From: Aliishimia ponticola
Lineage (GTDB): Bacteria > Pseudomonadota > Alphaproteobacteria > Rhodobacterales > Rhodobacteraceae
Length of the DNA: 64,000 bases
Assembly (NCBI RefSeq): GCF_004803475.1
Contig: NZ_SRKY01000002.1
Coordinates: 248,001 to 312,000 of the forward strand
Reading direction: 5' to 3'
Both the position numbers and the translations under genes were made by a program. The notes under the pieces were generated by a model. The model was not told the DNA's origin and did no database searches. It saw nothing but the letters and a program-made list of their open reading frames with translations. Of this stretch, positions 16,308 to 26,033 are shown in pieces (the first letter of the stretch is position 1; each line of letters starts with the position of its first letter).

Positions 16308-17228
16308 TCAGTTCTGTGCGACTGCGTCCGGCGGTGTCCAGCGCACTGAAAATTCGGTGCGCCGGTCAACCGCATCGTAGTGTTCGCACCCTTTGGCCGG
16401 ATGGTCTTGCAGGTGCGAATGGGTGCGAAAGCGCGACGGGTCAAAGCCCGCGGCGGTAATCGCGTGCAGAACATTGTTCGCGCGCAGCCAGCTAAGCGCA
16501 AGGTTCAGGTTCGCATCGCCTGTGGGGTCCGCATGGCCGACGATTGTCACGCTGGTATTGGGGCAGGCCTGCACCTGCGAGGCCAGCACATAGGCTGCGG
16601 CTTTCCCACGCGCATCGACAATGGCAGAGCCGCTGTTGAAGTAGATCGTCGCGCGGCTGGCGATGGTTTTCAGAACCCTGACGCAATCCGGGGCCTTTGC
16701 CTTTTTCCCGGGCTTGCCTGGCGATTTCTGGTCTGTTGCCGAAGGCACGGGTGCGGAAACCGCGTCAGTTTTGGTCGGTGCATCCAAAGCCGCGAGGCGC
16801 GGCGCATCGCCGTGATCTTCATGTGCGGAATGATCGTGGCCCGAATGATCATGGTCCGAATGGTCGTGTCCCGCATGATCCGCCCCGTGCTGGTCTGGCG
16901 GCGTAAGCACCGAGGTATCCATCATCGGCACGTCTTCGGCCTTCAATGCCGCCGCCAGGGACAGCACGCGGCGCGACGGGTTCGGTGGGATTTGCGCGCC
17001 GGGCAATAGTTGATCTTGCGAGGTGCCCGCGCGGGTCGCCGGTTCCGCCAATGGATCGGGTGGCGCCGCGTATTCCGACGCGGCCAGCAGGCCAAATGCC
17101 TGATCGACGCCCGCCTCTGCCGTATCTGCTGCGCGAAAGGCCAAAATGCCCACCGCCAGTGCGGCCGATCCGCCGGCGGTCAGAATCATCGCGCCATAGG
17201 TCTTCCAAATGCCTTGTTCACTGCTCAT
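16308..17228 (-). CDS. OmpA-family protein with His-rich linker
   Basis: From the ATG at 17228 this is 306 aa: one N-terminal membrane helix (about residues 11-33), a long low-complexity linker, a histidine/aspartate-rich stretch (HAGHDHSDHDHSGHDHSAHE) and a C-terminal OmpA domain (TIYFNSGSAIVD, VTIVGHADPTGDANLNLALS) that should bind peptidoglycan. The His-rich stretch looks able to bind Zn, Ni or Cu. A longer frame opens at a TTG at 17324, but that extension is AT-rich with rare codons and holds a TATAAT element, so I start downstream of it behind GGGGGTGG. Confidence 0.78.
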   Translation of the reverse strand: MSSEQGIWKTYGAMILTAGGSAALAVGILAFRAADTAEAGVDQAFGLLAASEYAAPPDPLAEPATRAGTSQDQLLPGAQIPPNPSRRVLSLAAALKAEDVPMMDTSVLTPPDQHGADHAGHDHSDHDHSGHDHSAHEDHGDAPRLAALDAPTKTDAVSAPVPSATDQKSPGKPGKKAKAPDCVRVLKTIASRATIYFNSGSAIVDARGKAAAYVLASQVQACPNTSVTIVGHADPTGDANLNLALSWLRANNVLHAITAAGFDPSRFRTHSHLQDHPAKGCEHYDAVDRRTEFSVRWTPPDAVAQN

Positions 17229-17438
17229 CACCACCCCCATGGCCACGGCTGCTGAAAATATTATTATAGTTGTAATCAACGCCACATATGTTGGCGCAAT
17301 AACACGATATAGTCGTTCCGCCAATGCTAAATACCATAGGTTGAAATGCGCCGGTGGGCGGGCGCTGCGCCTTGCATTGGCGGGTCGGTATGATAGCAGA
17401 AGCGCGGCTGTGATGAGGGCTTGGCGAAAGGCTTGGCA

Positions 17439-18515
17439 ATGGACGATCTGCGCGAAAAATACCTGTCATTGATTGCGGGGGCCGGCGATGAGGCGGCACT
17501 TGAGGATCTGCGCGTGCAAGCGGTCGGCAAAAAGGGCGAAGTCAGCCTTAAAATGCGCGAGCTTGGCAAGATGACGCCCGAAGAACGGCAAGTGGCCGGT
17601 CCGAAGCTCAATGCGCTCAAGGACGAGATCAACTCCGCACTGGCGGCCAAGAAGGCTGCGCTGGCGGATGCGGCGCTGGATGAACGGCTGCGGACAGAGT
17701 GGCTGGATGTGACGCTTCCGACGCGGGCGCGGCGCCATGGCACCATTCACCCGATCAGCCAAGTGACCGAAGAGGTCACGGCCATCTTCGCGGAAATGGG
17801 CTTTTCCGTTGCCGAAGGGCCGCGGATCGACACCGATTGGTACAATTTCGACGCGCTGAACATTCCGGGCCACCATCCGGCCCGCGCGGAAATGGACACG
17901 TTCTACATGCACCGCGCGGAAGGCGACAACCGCCCGCCGCATGTGCTGCGGACCCATACCAGCCCGGTGCAGATCCGGTCGATGGAAGCACAAGGCGCAC
18001 CGCTGCGCGTCATTTGCCCCGGCGGTGTCTATCGCGCGGATTATGACCAGACCCACACGCCCATGTTCCACCAGGTCGAAGGGCTTGCGGTGGACAAGGA
18101 CATTTCGATGGCCAACCTGAAATGGGTGCTGGAGGAATTCGTCAAAGCCTTCTTCGAGGTCGATGGCGGGGTCGAACTGCGTTTTCGCGCATCGCACTTC
18201 CCCTTCACCGAACCCAGCGCCGAGGTGGACATCCGCTGCAGCTGGGAAGGCGGCACGCTCAAGGTTGGCGAAGGCGACGACTGGCTGGAAATCCTTGGGT
18301 CTGGCATGGTGCACCCGAAGGTTCTGCAAGCGGGCGGGATCGACCCGAACGAATGGCAGGGGTTTGCCTTCGGAATGGGTATCGACCGGATCGCGATGCT
18401 AAAATACGGCATCCCCGATCTGCGCGCCTTCTTCGACAGTGATCTGCGCTGGCTGCGCCACTACGGGTTCAGCGCGCTGGACGTGCCGACGCTGCATGGC
18501 GGTCTGAGCCGCTAA
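17439..18515 (+). CDS. pheS: Phenylalanine--tRNA ligase alpha subunit
   Basis: PheS is the catalytic subunit of the alpha2-beta2 synthetase that charges tRNA-Phe. The 358-aa form starts at ATG 17439 ([12 protein letters not shown]); a TTG six codons upstream is also in frame. It has the N-terminal coiled coil that binds tRNA, motif 2 around [20 protein letters not shown] (residues about 196-215) and motif 3 [18 protein letters not shown] (about 307-324). pheT lies 1.5 kb downstream, separated by two unrelated genes. Confidence 0.96.
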   Translation: MDDLREKYLSLIAGAGDEAALEDLRVQAVGKKGEVSLKMRELGKMTPEERQVAGPKLNALKDEINSALAAKKAALADAALDERLRTEWLDVTLPTRARRHGTIHPISQVTEEVTAIFAEMGFSVAEGPRIDTDWYNFDALNIPGHHPARAEMDTFYMHRAEGDNRPPHVLRTHTSPVQIRSMEAQGAPLRVICPGGVYRADYDQTHTPMFHQVEGLAVDKDISMANLKWVLEEFVKAFFEVDGGVELRFRASHFPFTEPSAEVDIRCSWEGGTLKVGEGDDWLEILGSGMVHPKVLQAGGIDPNEWQGFAFGMGIDRIAMLKYGIPDLRAFFDSDLRWLRHYGFSALDVPTLHGGLSR

Positions 18516-18532
18516 GGCAAAAGGGGACGGCC

Positions 18533-18913
18533 ATGGCAAAACGCGGGTTTTTCTGGCCGGACAGATCAGGGCAAAGTGAAAGCTATCAGCGCCGCTATGC
18601 GGCCTATGAGCTTGTTTACACCCTTGTCGATTTCCTCGCGGCGCTTCTGTTCGTGGTCGGATCGGTCCTGTTCTTCTTCGAAAGTTACCAAACGCCCGCC
18701 ACGTGGTGTTTCCTCGTGGGGTCGATCTTTTTTGCGGCCAAGCCGACGATCCGGCTGATCCGCGAAGTGCGGCTGGCGGAACATGGCGAGGTGTCGGAAC
18801 TGGCCGGTCGTCTGTCGCCGGGGGGAAGTTCGGACGGGGGCAAGTCGGGGCAGTCCGGTCGCGCGCAAGCCGAAGAGACCGACAAATCCAAGCGTCCCGA
18901 TCAACATAAGTGA
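18533..18913 (+). CDS. YrhK-domain membrane protein
   Basis: This 126-aa protein has the YrhK domain: YAAYELVYTLVDFLAALLFV, then GSVLFFFESYQTPATWCFLV with two hydrophobic helices and a conserved RLIREVRLA segment. The C-terminal 40 residues are a polar, disordered tail. YrhK function is unknown. It begins 17 nt after pheS and is probably read from the same transcript. Confidence 0.8.
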   Translation: MAKRGFFWPDRSGQSESYQRRYAAYELVYTLVDFLAALLFVVGSVLFFFESYQTPATWCFLVGSIFFAAKPTIRLIREVRLAEHGEVSELAGRLSPGGSSDGGKSGQSGRAQAEETDKSKRPDQHK

Positions 18914-19070
18914 CGCGGCCAGACTGAACGACGCCGAGGCTGGGTAGAACGTCAAACGGCATTGCCCATACGCCTGACCGAACGGCGCAATTGGCGGACT
19001 GCGTTGAAACAGCCGGGTTCTGACGCATTGGTGAAGTGACAGGACGGGACGGTCCGCTAGGGTGCGGCGC

Positions 19071-19856
19071 ATGAGATGGTGTATCGCGCTTTTGTGGCTG
19101 GTATTGGCCGCCCCGGTTCTGGCCTGCGGGCTGGAAGACCCTTGCAAGCTGGGTGATCGCTCCTACCACCTGCGCGTGCCCAATGGCTGGGATGGAACGT
19201 CGCCGCTGCCCGTGCTTCTGCATTTCCACGGCTGGGGGCGTCAGGGCGATTTGATCGTCAATCATCAGCGCATTGCCGGTGCGACGCGGCGGCGCGGTGT
19301 GCTTCTGGTGGCGCCGAACGGATTGGGCCGAAGCTGGGATTTTCGCCGTGCTGACTCGCGCGATATCGCCTTTGCGCGGGCGGTGCTGGATGATGTGCGG
19401 CGGCTCTACCCCGTGGATGAGGGCCGGATTTACGTGTCCGGCTATTCATGGGGCAGCAACATGGCGTGGCGTTTCGTGTGCGAGGATGGCGCGGATGTTG
19501 CGGCGCTTCTGGGGATCTCCGGCGTGTTGCCGCAGGACACAGATTGCGCCACCGCGCCGGGTGAAATCCGCCAGGTCTATGGCTTGCGCGACGAGGTGCT
19601 GCCGTTTCCCGCCGGTCCGGGCGGGGACGAGACATGGCCTGTGAAACTCTGGCGGGACCGGCTGAGCTGCGGCGCGGGGCGCGATGCGGGGGATTGGCAG
19701 CAGGTGTCGTTCCTGACGCTGGCCCGGAGGGAATGGACGCGCTGCGCGCGCGGGCGGGTCACGCTGGATTTGCATCCCGGTGGGCATTTCATCCCGCATG
19801 GCTGGATCGCGCGGCAGTTGGACGAAATGCTGGGATTGCCGCCCTCCTACCCGTGA
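19071..19856 (+). CDS. Exported esterase, polyhydroxybutyrate depolymerase-like (LpqC family)
   Basis: A short signal peptide (LWLVLAAPVLACG) is followed by an alpha/beta-hydrolase domain of the LpqC/PHB-depolymerase-like group. LLHFHGWGRQGD forms the oxyanion region, GYSWGSNMAW holds the nucleophile Ser, YGLRDEVLPF the acid and HPGGHFIPHG the His. At 261 aa it lacks a substrate-binding domain, so small esters are more likely than polymer. ATG 19071 was preferred to a GTG nine bases upstream. Confidence 0.8.
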   Translation: MRWCIALLWLVLAAPVLACGLEDPCKLGDRSYHLRVPNGWDGTSPLPVLLHFHGWGRQGDLIVNHQRIAGATRRRGVLLVAPNGLGRSWDFRRADSRDIAFARAVLDDVRRLYPVDEGRIYVSGYSWGSNMAWRFVCEDGADVAALLGISGVLPQDTDCATAPGEIRQVYGLRDEVLPFPAGPGGDETWPVKLWRDRLSCGAGRDAGDWQQVSFLTLARREWTRCARGRVTLDLHPGGHFIPHGWIARQLDEMLGLPPSYP

Positions 19857-19993
19857 CGCCGGGGCTGGCGCTCTTTGCGTGCCGCAAAATCGCCCCACCC
19901 GCCGTCCCGTAGGGTGTGCTTGAGCACACCCACCTTGAACCCGGCCGATTTCTTTGCCATTGCGGGCGCGACCTGTCCGACCCTTAGAGGCGT

Positions 19994-22390
19994 ATGATGA
20001 AATTCACCCTGTCCTGGCTCAAATCCCACCTTGAGACCGATGCCACGCTTGACCAGATCACCGAGGCACTGACCGATCTCGGCCTTGAGGTCGAGGGCGT
20101 CGAAGATCGCGGGGCGCGGCTGCGGGACTTTACCATCGGTAAGGTGCTGAAAGCCGAAAAGCACCCGGACGCCGACCGGCTGCGTGTGTGCCAAGTGGCC
20201 ACGGATGAGGGCGAAAAGCAGATCATCTGCGGCGCGCCCAACGCCCGCGAAGGCATCACCGTCGTGATCGCCAAGCCCGGCGTCTACGTGCCGGGGATCG
20301 ACACGACCATCGGCGTCGGCAAGATCCGCGGGATTGAAAGCTTTGGCATGATGGCCTCCGAGCGGGAGCTTGAGTTGAGCGAGGAGCATGACGGGATCAT
20401 CGAGTTGCCCTCGGGCGAGGTTGGCGAGGCTTTCGTCGATTGGCTTGCCCATCACGACCCGGCCAAAATCGATCCGGTCATCGAAATCGCAATCACGCCG
20501 AACCGCCCGGATGCGCTGGGCGTGCATGGCATCGCGCGCGATCTGGCGGCGCGGGGCTTGGGCACGCTGAAACCGCTGACGGCCGAACCGGTGACAGGGG
20601 CCTTCCCGGCCAGCCTGACCGTGTCGATCGACGAAGATACGCTGGATGGTGCGCCGCTCTTTTGCGGGCGTCTGATCCGCGGTGTGAAGAACGGCCCCAG
20701 CCCGGCGTGGTTGCAGGACCGTCTGCGCGCCATTGGCCTGCGTCCGATCAACTTCCTTGTCGATGTCACCAACTTCTTCACCTACGACCAGAACCGCCCC
20801 TTGCACGTCTTCGATGCGGATAAGGTCGCGGGCAATCTGCGGGTCCACCGCGCGGCGGGGGGCGAAGAACTTCTGGCGCTGGACGGCAAGATCTATTCGT
20901 TCCAGCCCGGGCAGATGGTCATCTCTGACGAGAATGGCCCTGAAAGCATCGCCGGTATCATGGGCGGCGAAGAGACCGGCTGCACCGATGACACCGTGAA
21001 CGTCTTTGTCGAGAGCGCCTATTGGGATCCGGTGCAGATCGCCTATGCCGGGCGCGCGCTGAAAATCAACTCTGACGCGCGCTACCGGTTTGAGCGTGGG
21101 GTCGATCCGGAATTCACGCCGGTCGGTCTGGATTTTGCCGTGCGGATGATTCTGGACCACGCGGGCGGCGAAGCCTCCGAACCGGTGCAGGCGGGCGAAA
21201 TGCCGGACGTGGCGCGCGCCTACAAGCTGGACCCGGCGCGAGTGCAAAGCCTTGTCGGAATGGACATCCCGGCACAGACGCAGCGCGACACGCTGACCGC
21301 GCTGGGCTTCCGGCTGGATGGCGATATGGCACATGTGCCAAGCTGGCGCCCGGATGTGCAGGGCGAAGCGGATCTGGTCGAAGAAGTCGCGCGGATCGCC
21401 TCGCTCACCAAGCTGGAAGGCAAGCCTTTGCCGCGCATTGACGGGGTGCCCAAGCCGGTCATGACGCCGATGCAGCGCCGCGAACAAGCAGCGCGCCGGA
21501 CGTCTGCCGCGCTGGGCTACCATGAATGTGTGACCTATAGCTTCATCGATCAGGCGTCGGCGGCGCTGTTCGGGGGCGGTGAGGATACGACCCGGCTGGA
21601 AAACCCGATTTCCAGCGACATGAGCCATATGCGTCCGGCCTTGCTGCCCGGCCTTCTGCAAGCGGCGGCGCGCAATCAGGCGCGTGGGTTCATGGATATG
21701 GCCCTGTTCGAGGTCGGCCCGGCCTTCCATGGGGGGGAGCCGGAAGAACAACACCAATTGATCAGTGGCCTGCTGATCGGGCGGACCGGTCCCAAGGACG
21801 TGCATGGTGCGTCGCGGCCCGTGGATGTGTTCGATGTGAAAGCCGATGCAGAGGCCGTACTGGCCGCGATGGGCGCGCCTGCCAAGGTGCAGATCCTGCG
21901 GGGGGCGCGCGAATGGTGGCATCCGGGACGGCATGGCATGATCTGCCTTGGCCCCAAGAAGGTGCTGGGCGTCTTTGGCGAGTTGCATCCGAAAGTGCTG
22001 GACGCAATGGACGTCAAAGGCCCCGCGATGGCCTTTACCCTGTGGCCCGGCGAAATCCCGATGCCGCGCAAATCTGGCGCAACGCGCGGGGCGCTGAAAA
22101 TCAGCGACTTGCAAGCGGTCGAGCGGGACTTTGCCTTTGTCGTGGACGCGGATGTTGCCGCGCTGGATCTGGTGAATGCGGCGGCGGGCGCGGACAAGGC
22201 CTTGATCCGCGATGTGCGTGTCTTTGACGAATTCATCGGTGGCAGCTTGGGCGAGGACAAGAAGTCGCTTGCCATTACCGTGCGGCTTGAGCCGACGGAT
22301 GCCACGCTGACCGACAAGGAAATCGAAGCGGTCGGCCAGAAGGTGGTGGAAAAGGTCACGAAAGCCACGGGCGGCGTTCTGCGCGGTTGA
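19994..22390 (+). CDS. pheT: Phenylalanine--tRNA ligase beta subunit
   Basis: The 798-aa protein is full-length PheT. It shows the N-terminal MKFTLSWLKSHLETD, the EMAP/tRNA-binding domain (VCQVATDEGEKQIICGAPNA), the B3/B4 editing region, the B5 domain and the C-terminal anticodon-binding (FDX-ACB) domain ending VTKATGGVLRG. It assembles with PheS and hydrolyses mischarged Tyr-tRNA-Phe. Confidence 0.97.
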   Translation: MMKFTLSWLKSHLETDATLDQITEALTDLGLEVEGVEDRGARLRDFTIGKVLKAEKHPDADRLRVCQVATDEGEKQIICGAPNAREGITVVIAKPGVYVPGIDTTIGVGKIRGIESFGMMASERELELSEEHDGIIELPSGEVGEAFVDWLAHHDPAKIDPVIEIAITPNRPDALGVHGIARDLAARGLGTLKPLTAEPVTGAFPASLTVSIDEDTLDGAPLFCGRLIRGVKNGPSPAWLQDRLRAIGLRPINFLVDVTNFFTYDQNRPLHVFDADKVAGNLRVHRAAGGEELLALDGKIYSFQPGQMVISDENGPESIAGIMGGEETGCTDDTVNVFVESAYWDPVQIAYAGRALKINSDARYRFERGVDPEFTPVGLDFAVRMILDHAGGEASEPVQAGEMPDVARAYKLDPARVQSLVGMDIPAQTQRDTLTALGFRLDGDMAHVPSWRPDVQGEADLVEEVARIASLTKLEGKPLPRIDGVPKPVMTPMQRREQAARRTSAALGYHECVTYSFIDQASAALFGGGEDTTRLENPISSDMSHMRPALLPGLLQAAARNQARGFMDMALFEVGPAFHGGEPEEQHQLISGLLIGRTGPKDVHGASRPVDVFDVKADAEAVLAAMGAPAKVQILRGAREWWHPGRHGMICLGPKKVLGVFGELHPKVLDAMDVKGPAMAFTLWPGEIPMPRKSGATRGALKISDLQAVERDFAFVVDADVAALDLVNAAAGADKALIRDVRVFDEFIGGSLGEDKKSLAITVRLEPTDATLTDKEIEAVGQKVVEKVTKATGGVLRG

Positions 22391-22482
22391 TCATTGGCCC
22401 TGTGGTGCGGGCGCCCCGGTGTCCGTCGCCGCGGGCGCCGGACCGGCCCACCCGCCTTGCTGCGGCCCGACGTGGCTCTCTT

Positions 22483-23373
22483 TCAGATCTGCGCAAGCGT
22501 TTCCGCGAGAATGTCAAAGACAAGCCGGATGCGTCGGCTTGTATGAAGTTCCCGGTGCGTGACCAGCCAGACCGGAAACACGATCGGCGGCATATCCGGC
22601 AGCACGCGGACAATGCCCGGCGTATCCCGTGCGACCGCATCCGCCATGGGCGCGATCCCGAACCCTTGCTGGACCAGCCGCCACGCGACGAGCGCATTCT
22701 GCGATCCGATGCGAAAGTTGTCCGGCGTGACGGGGATGCCGATTTCAGCCAGATGCGCGATGAGACGCGCATTATCCGCAAACCCGACGAAATCATGCCC
22801 GGCGAGGTCGGCGGCGCCGAGCGGAGCGCCGCGCGCATCAAGATAGCTGCTTGCCGCGTATAGATGGGCGGTCGTGTCCGTCAGGCGCCGGGCGATCAAC
22901 TCCGGCTCTGTCGGGCGCACATGGCGGATGGCGATATCGGCCTCTCTCCTGATCAGATCGGCAAGGTCATTGGTGGCGACCAGTTCGACATGCAGGCGCG
23001 GGGCATGTTCCTGCACCTGGCGCAGCACGTCCGGCATCAGATAGGCGGAGAACACGTCGCTCGCGGTGACGCGGATTTCGCCTTCGATTGATTGGGACTG
23101 GCTCGTGGCGATCAGGGACAGGTGCGCGGCGGCCTTGGCCATCTGGCGCGCATGGGGCAGCAGGTCCGTCCCCGTCTGGGTGAGCGTCAGGCTACGCCCG
23201 GCGCGCTCGAACAACGTGACGCCAAGTGCCTGTTCCAAAGCTGCAACCTGCCGCCCGAGCGTTGGCTGCGTCAGGCCAAGTACCCGCGCGGCCGCAGAGA
23301 GAGAGCCGGTTTCCGCCGTGGCGAGGAAGGCCCGCATATGGCTCCAATCGAAGTCTGTGCTGCTTTGATCCAT
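22483..23373 (-). CDS. LysR family transcriptional regulator
   Basis: The 296-aa form starting MDQSSTDFDWSHMRAFLATA is a standard LysR protein: winged helix (GSLSAAARVLGLTQPTLGRQ, residues about 25-44) and a two-lobed substrate-binding domain (IRVTASDVFSAYLMPDVL onward). It is divergent from the methyltransferase 90 bp away and probably controls it. An upstream in-frame extension adds only unconserved residues. Confidence 0.9.
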   Translation of the reverse strand: MDQSSTDFDWSHMRAFLATAETGSLSAAARVLGLTQPTLGRQVAALEQALGVTLFERAGRSLTLTQTGTDLLPHARQMAKAAAHLSLIATSQSQSIEGEIRVTASDVFSAYLMPDVLRQVQEHAPRLHVELVATNDLADLIRREADIAIRHVRPTEPELIARRLTDTTAHLYAASSYLDARGAPLGAADLAGHDFVGFADNARLIAHLAEIGIPVTPDNFRIGSQNALVAWRLVQQGFGIAPMADAVARDTPGIVRVLPDMPPIVFPVWLVTHRELHTSRRIRLVFDILAETLAQI

Positions 23374-23463
23374 GCAAATACGTATAGGTGATGCACGGAT
23401 TTTGGCAATTCTGCGCAGTGGTCCCATCTGATATCAACATTCCTGTATTTTAGGAGAGAGCTT

Positions 23464-24093
23464 ATGCAGACCGATGCCGCCTTTTGGGACCGAATTGCTG
23501 CGAAATACCGCGCGACGCCGATCCGCAACGCCGAAGACTATGATGCGGGGCTCGCGCGGGTGGTGAGCCATCTGCGCCCCACGGATCACGTTCTGGAAAT
23601 CGGTTGCGGCACGGGCGGCACGGCGCTGCGTCTTGCACCGCATGTGGCGCGGATGGTCGCCAGCGACTTTGCGCCGGGCATGATTGCGCAGGCCAAGGAC
23701 CGCGCCGGGGCGGAGGCAGCCGAGTTTGTCGTCGGCGACGTCCACGCGTCGGGGTTCGAGCCGGGCAGTTTCGACGCGGTGCTTGGGTTCAACCTGTTTC
23801 ACCTTGTCCCTGATTTCGACGCACAGCTGGCGCGATGCCATGGCTTGCTCAAGCCCGGCGGTTTGCTGATCTGCAAGACGCCTTGCCTGACCGACCCATC
23901 GGCCAGGCTTCGGTACAAGATGATGACATGGGCGGTTCCGGTGATGCAGGCGCTTGGCAAAGCCCCGTTCGTGAAGTTCCGCACCATCGCGCAGTTGCAG
24001 ACGGCGGTAGAGGCCGCTGGCTTCGAGATCATCGAGACCGGGAACTATCCCGCGCAACCGCCGAGCCATCTGATTGTCGCGCGAAAGGTTTGA
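23464..24093 (+). CDS. Class I SAM-dependent methyltransferase
   Basis: This 209-aa methyltransferase has motif I VLEIGCGTGGTALRLAP, motif II-like VVGDVHASGFEPGSFDAVLG and the post-I acidic ASDFAPGM, so it binds S-adenosylmethionine. It resembles the UbiE/Methyltransf_11 group acting on small molecules; the substrate is unknown. An AGGAGAGAG ribosome binding site precedes the ATG. It reads away from the LysR gene. Confidence 0.88.
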   Translation: MQTDAAFWDRIAAKYRATPIRNAEDYDAGLARVVSHLRPTDHVLEIGCGTGGTALRLAPHVARMVASDFAPGMIAQAKDRAGAEAAEFVVGDVHASGFEPGSFDAVLGFNLFHLVPDFDAQLARCHGLLKPGGLLICKTPCLTDPSARLRYKMMTWAVPVMQALGKAPFVKFRTIAQLQTAVEAAGFEIIETGNYPAQPPSHLIVARKV

Positions 24094-24138
24094 ACTTCTG
24101 CGCGCTGCTTGCGATGAGTGGGGCAAAGAGGAGAATTG

Positions 24139-24588
24139 ATGATGCTGAATGTGTACCTGTCGGGCGAGATTCACACGGATTGGCGGGCCGAGATCGAAGC
24201 CGCTTGCGAAGGGCTGGACGTGGCGTTCTCTGCGCCGGTCACCGACCATGCGGCGAGCGACGATTGCGGCGTGGATATCCTTGGTGCCGAGGAGAACAAG
24301 TATTGGCATGACCACAAGGGCGCGATGGTCAACGCAATCCGCACACGCAAGGGGATCGCCGACGCAGACGTGGTGGTCGTACGCTTTGGTGAAAAGTACA
24401 AGCAGTGGAACGCCGCGTTTGACGCCGGCTATGCGGCGGCTTTGGGCAAAAGCTTGATTATCCTGCAACAGCCGGAACATGACCACGCTTTGAAAGAGGT
24501 CGATGCCGCCGCGCTGGCGATGTGCCGCACGCCGGCGCAGGTGGCGCAAATCCTGCGCTATGTGCTGACCGGTGCGCTGCCGGGATAA
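24139..24588 (+). CDS. YtoQ family protein
   Basis: This 149-aa protein starts MMLNVYLSGEIHTDWRAEIE, the YtoQ opening, and has a nucleoside 2-deoxyribosyltransferase-like fold in which VVVVRFGEKYKQWNAAFDAG lies near the expected catalytic region. YtoQ is widespread and uncharacterised. AGAGGAG lies 5 nt upstream of the first ATG and 8 nt upstream of the second, so either could be used. Confidence 0.85.
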   Translation: MMLNVYLSGEIHTDWRAEIEAACEGLDVAFSAPVTDHAASDDCGVDILGAEENKYWHDHKGAMVNAIRTRKGIADADVVVVRFGEKYKQWNAAFDAGYAAALGKSLIILQQPEHDHALKEVDAAALAMCRTPAQVAQILRYVLTGALPG

Positions 24589-24676
24589 ACCCAAGGTTTG
24601 GTGACGGGCGGCCGCGTTGCGGCACCGCTTCCCGCCCGGCATGGGGGCACGCCGGGCAGTGCCACAGGGGCGGCGG

Positions 24677-25378
24677 TTACGCGTCGCGCGGGGGTGTGTT
24701 CATCCCGGCTTTCACAGCGGGCCGTTCCAGAAACCGGGCAAGATAGGCCATGGTGCGCGGATAATCCGTCCAGCCGACAAGATCCTTGGTGCCGTAATAT
24801 TCCAGCGCGTTCAGCCACGGGGCCAGCGCGATATCCGCGATGGAATATTCGCCAGCGATCCAATCCTGCCCGTCCAGCGCGCCCTCTATCACCGCAAGCA
24901 GGCGCTTGGCCTCCGTGATGAAGCGTTCGCGCGGACGGGGGTCTTCGATTTCGCGGCCCGCGAATTTGTGGAAATACCCAAGCTGCCCGAACATCGGGCC
25001 GACACCGCCCATCTGAAACATCAGCCATTGGATCGCCTTGGCCTTGTCCGCGCCGGTCTTGCCGGTGAGTTTGCCGGTCTTTTCGGCCAGATAGATCAGG
25101 ATCGCCCCGCTTTCGAACAGGCCGATGGGCGCACCGTCCGGCCCGTGCGGGTCGATCAGCGCGGGGATCTTGTTGTTCGGGTTCAGCGACAGGAATTCGG
25201 GGCTTTTGACATCGGCATCCGACAGCGTGACTCGGTGCGCCTCATAGGGCAGGCCCAGCTCTTCCAACATGATGGAGACCTTGACCCCGTTCGGCGTGGG
25301 AAAGGCATAAAGCTGGATGATATCGGGATTTGCGGGGGGCCATTTGCGGGTGATCGGAAAGTCGGAAAGCGTGCTCAT
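24677..25378 (-). CDS. Glutathione S-transferase, YfcG/YghU-like
   Basis: The 233-aa protein has the GST thioredoxin-like domain (IIQLYAFPTPNGVKVSIMLE, NPNNKIPALIDP, LFESGAILIYLAEKTG) and an alpha-helical domain (IAGEYSIADIALAPWLNAL). The TPNG motif in place of a Ser/Tyr catalytic start and the FESGAI glutathione site are typical of the YfcG/YghU disulfide-bond oxidoreductases. It is likely cytosolic and monocistronic. Confidence 0.88.
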   Translation of the reverse strand: MSTLSDFPITRKWPPANPDIIQLYAFPTPNGVKVSIMLEELGLPYEAHRVTLSDADVKSPEFLSLNPNNKIPALIDPHGPDGAPIGLFESGAILIYLAEKTGKLTGKTGADKAKAIQWLMFQMGGVGPMFGQLGYFHKFAGREIEDPRPRERFITEAKRLLAVIEGALDGQDWIAGEYSIADIALAPWLNALEYYGTKDLVGWTDYPRTMAYLARFLERPAVKAGMNTPPRDA

Positions 25379-25530
25379 GTCGGGGGCTCCTGATCGGCGT
25401 TAGGGTGCAAATTGGCGGATTATTCCCCCCGAAAACACCCTTCTAATTGTGCGGCTATGTGGTACGAGGTGCTCGGCGGCGAACAGTGGGTGGGCGCTGC
25501 ACTAAGTTGTAGCCAACGGGAAAAACAAAG

Positions 25531-25926
25531 ATGCTTCAAGAATTCAAAGATTTCATTGCCAAGGGCAATGTCATGGACATGGCAGTCGGTATCATCATCG
25601 GCGCCGCCTTCACCGCTATCGTCACCTCGCTGGTCGACGACCTGATCAACCCGATCATCGGTCTGTTCACCGGCGGTATCGATTTCAGCTCGATGGGTCT
25701 GGCACTGGGCGAAGGCGAAGATGCCGCAATCCTTGCCTATGGTAACTTCATCATGGCGATCATCAACTTCCTGATCATCGCATGGGTCGTGTTCATGCTG
25801 GTCAAAATGGTCAACCGCGTGAAAGACGCTGCCGTCGCAGAAGGCGAGCCGGTACCGGAAGCACCGTCGGGCCCGACGCAGGAAGAACTGCTGACGGAAA
25901 TCCGCGACGCGCTGAAAGCACGCTGA
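25531..25926 (+). CDS. mscL: Large-conductance mechanosensitive channel MscL
   Basis: This 131-aa protein shows the full MscL plan: N-terminal amphipathic [22 protein letters not shown]1 with the gating constriction [20 protein letters not shown], a periplasmic loop, TM2 ([18 protein letters not shown]) and a cytoplasmic helix. The homopentamer opens under membrane tension on osmotic downshock. It has its own terminator. Confidence 0.97.
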   Translation: MLQEFKDFIAKGNVMDMAVGIIIGAAFTAIVTSLVDDLINPIIGLFTGGIDFSSMGLALGEGEDAAILAYGNFIMAIINFLIIAWVVFMLVKMVNRVKDAAVAEGEPVPEAPSGPTQEELLTEIRDALKAR

Positions 25927-25992
25927 TCGTAGGTTTTTGCGTGGCCCTGTTGAGTGTTGGGGCCACGCGCACGGTGATTTGAGTAAGAGTAT

Positions 25993-26018
25993 GGGGGCGC
26001 TTCGGCGTCCCCTTTTTT
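25993..26018 (+). terminator. Rho-independent terminator of mscL
   Basis: An 8-bp stem (GGGGGCGC with GCGTCCCC, one G-U pair) closed by a TTCG tetraloop is followed by TTTTTT. A second 9-bp stem (GCGTGGCCC/GGGCCACGC) lies just before it at 25937-25968. Confidence 0.92.
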
Positions 26019-26033
26019 CTGTGCTTTTGGACG

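Noticed and set aside
17229-17324. TTG-started extension of the OmpA protein adding a second membrane helix
   Set aside because: The stretch is AT-rich with codons rare in this genome (CTA, ATA, TCA) and contains TATAAT; it is better read as the divergent promoter region of the OmpA gene and pheS.
19847-22114. 755-aa open frame on the minus strand
   Set aside because: Antisense to pheT, which is full length and certain.
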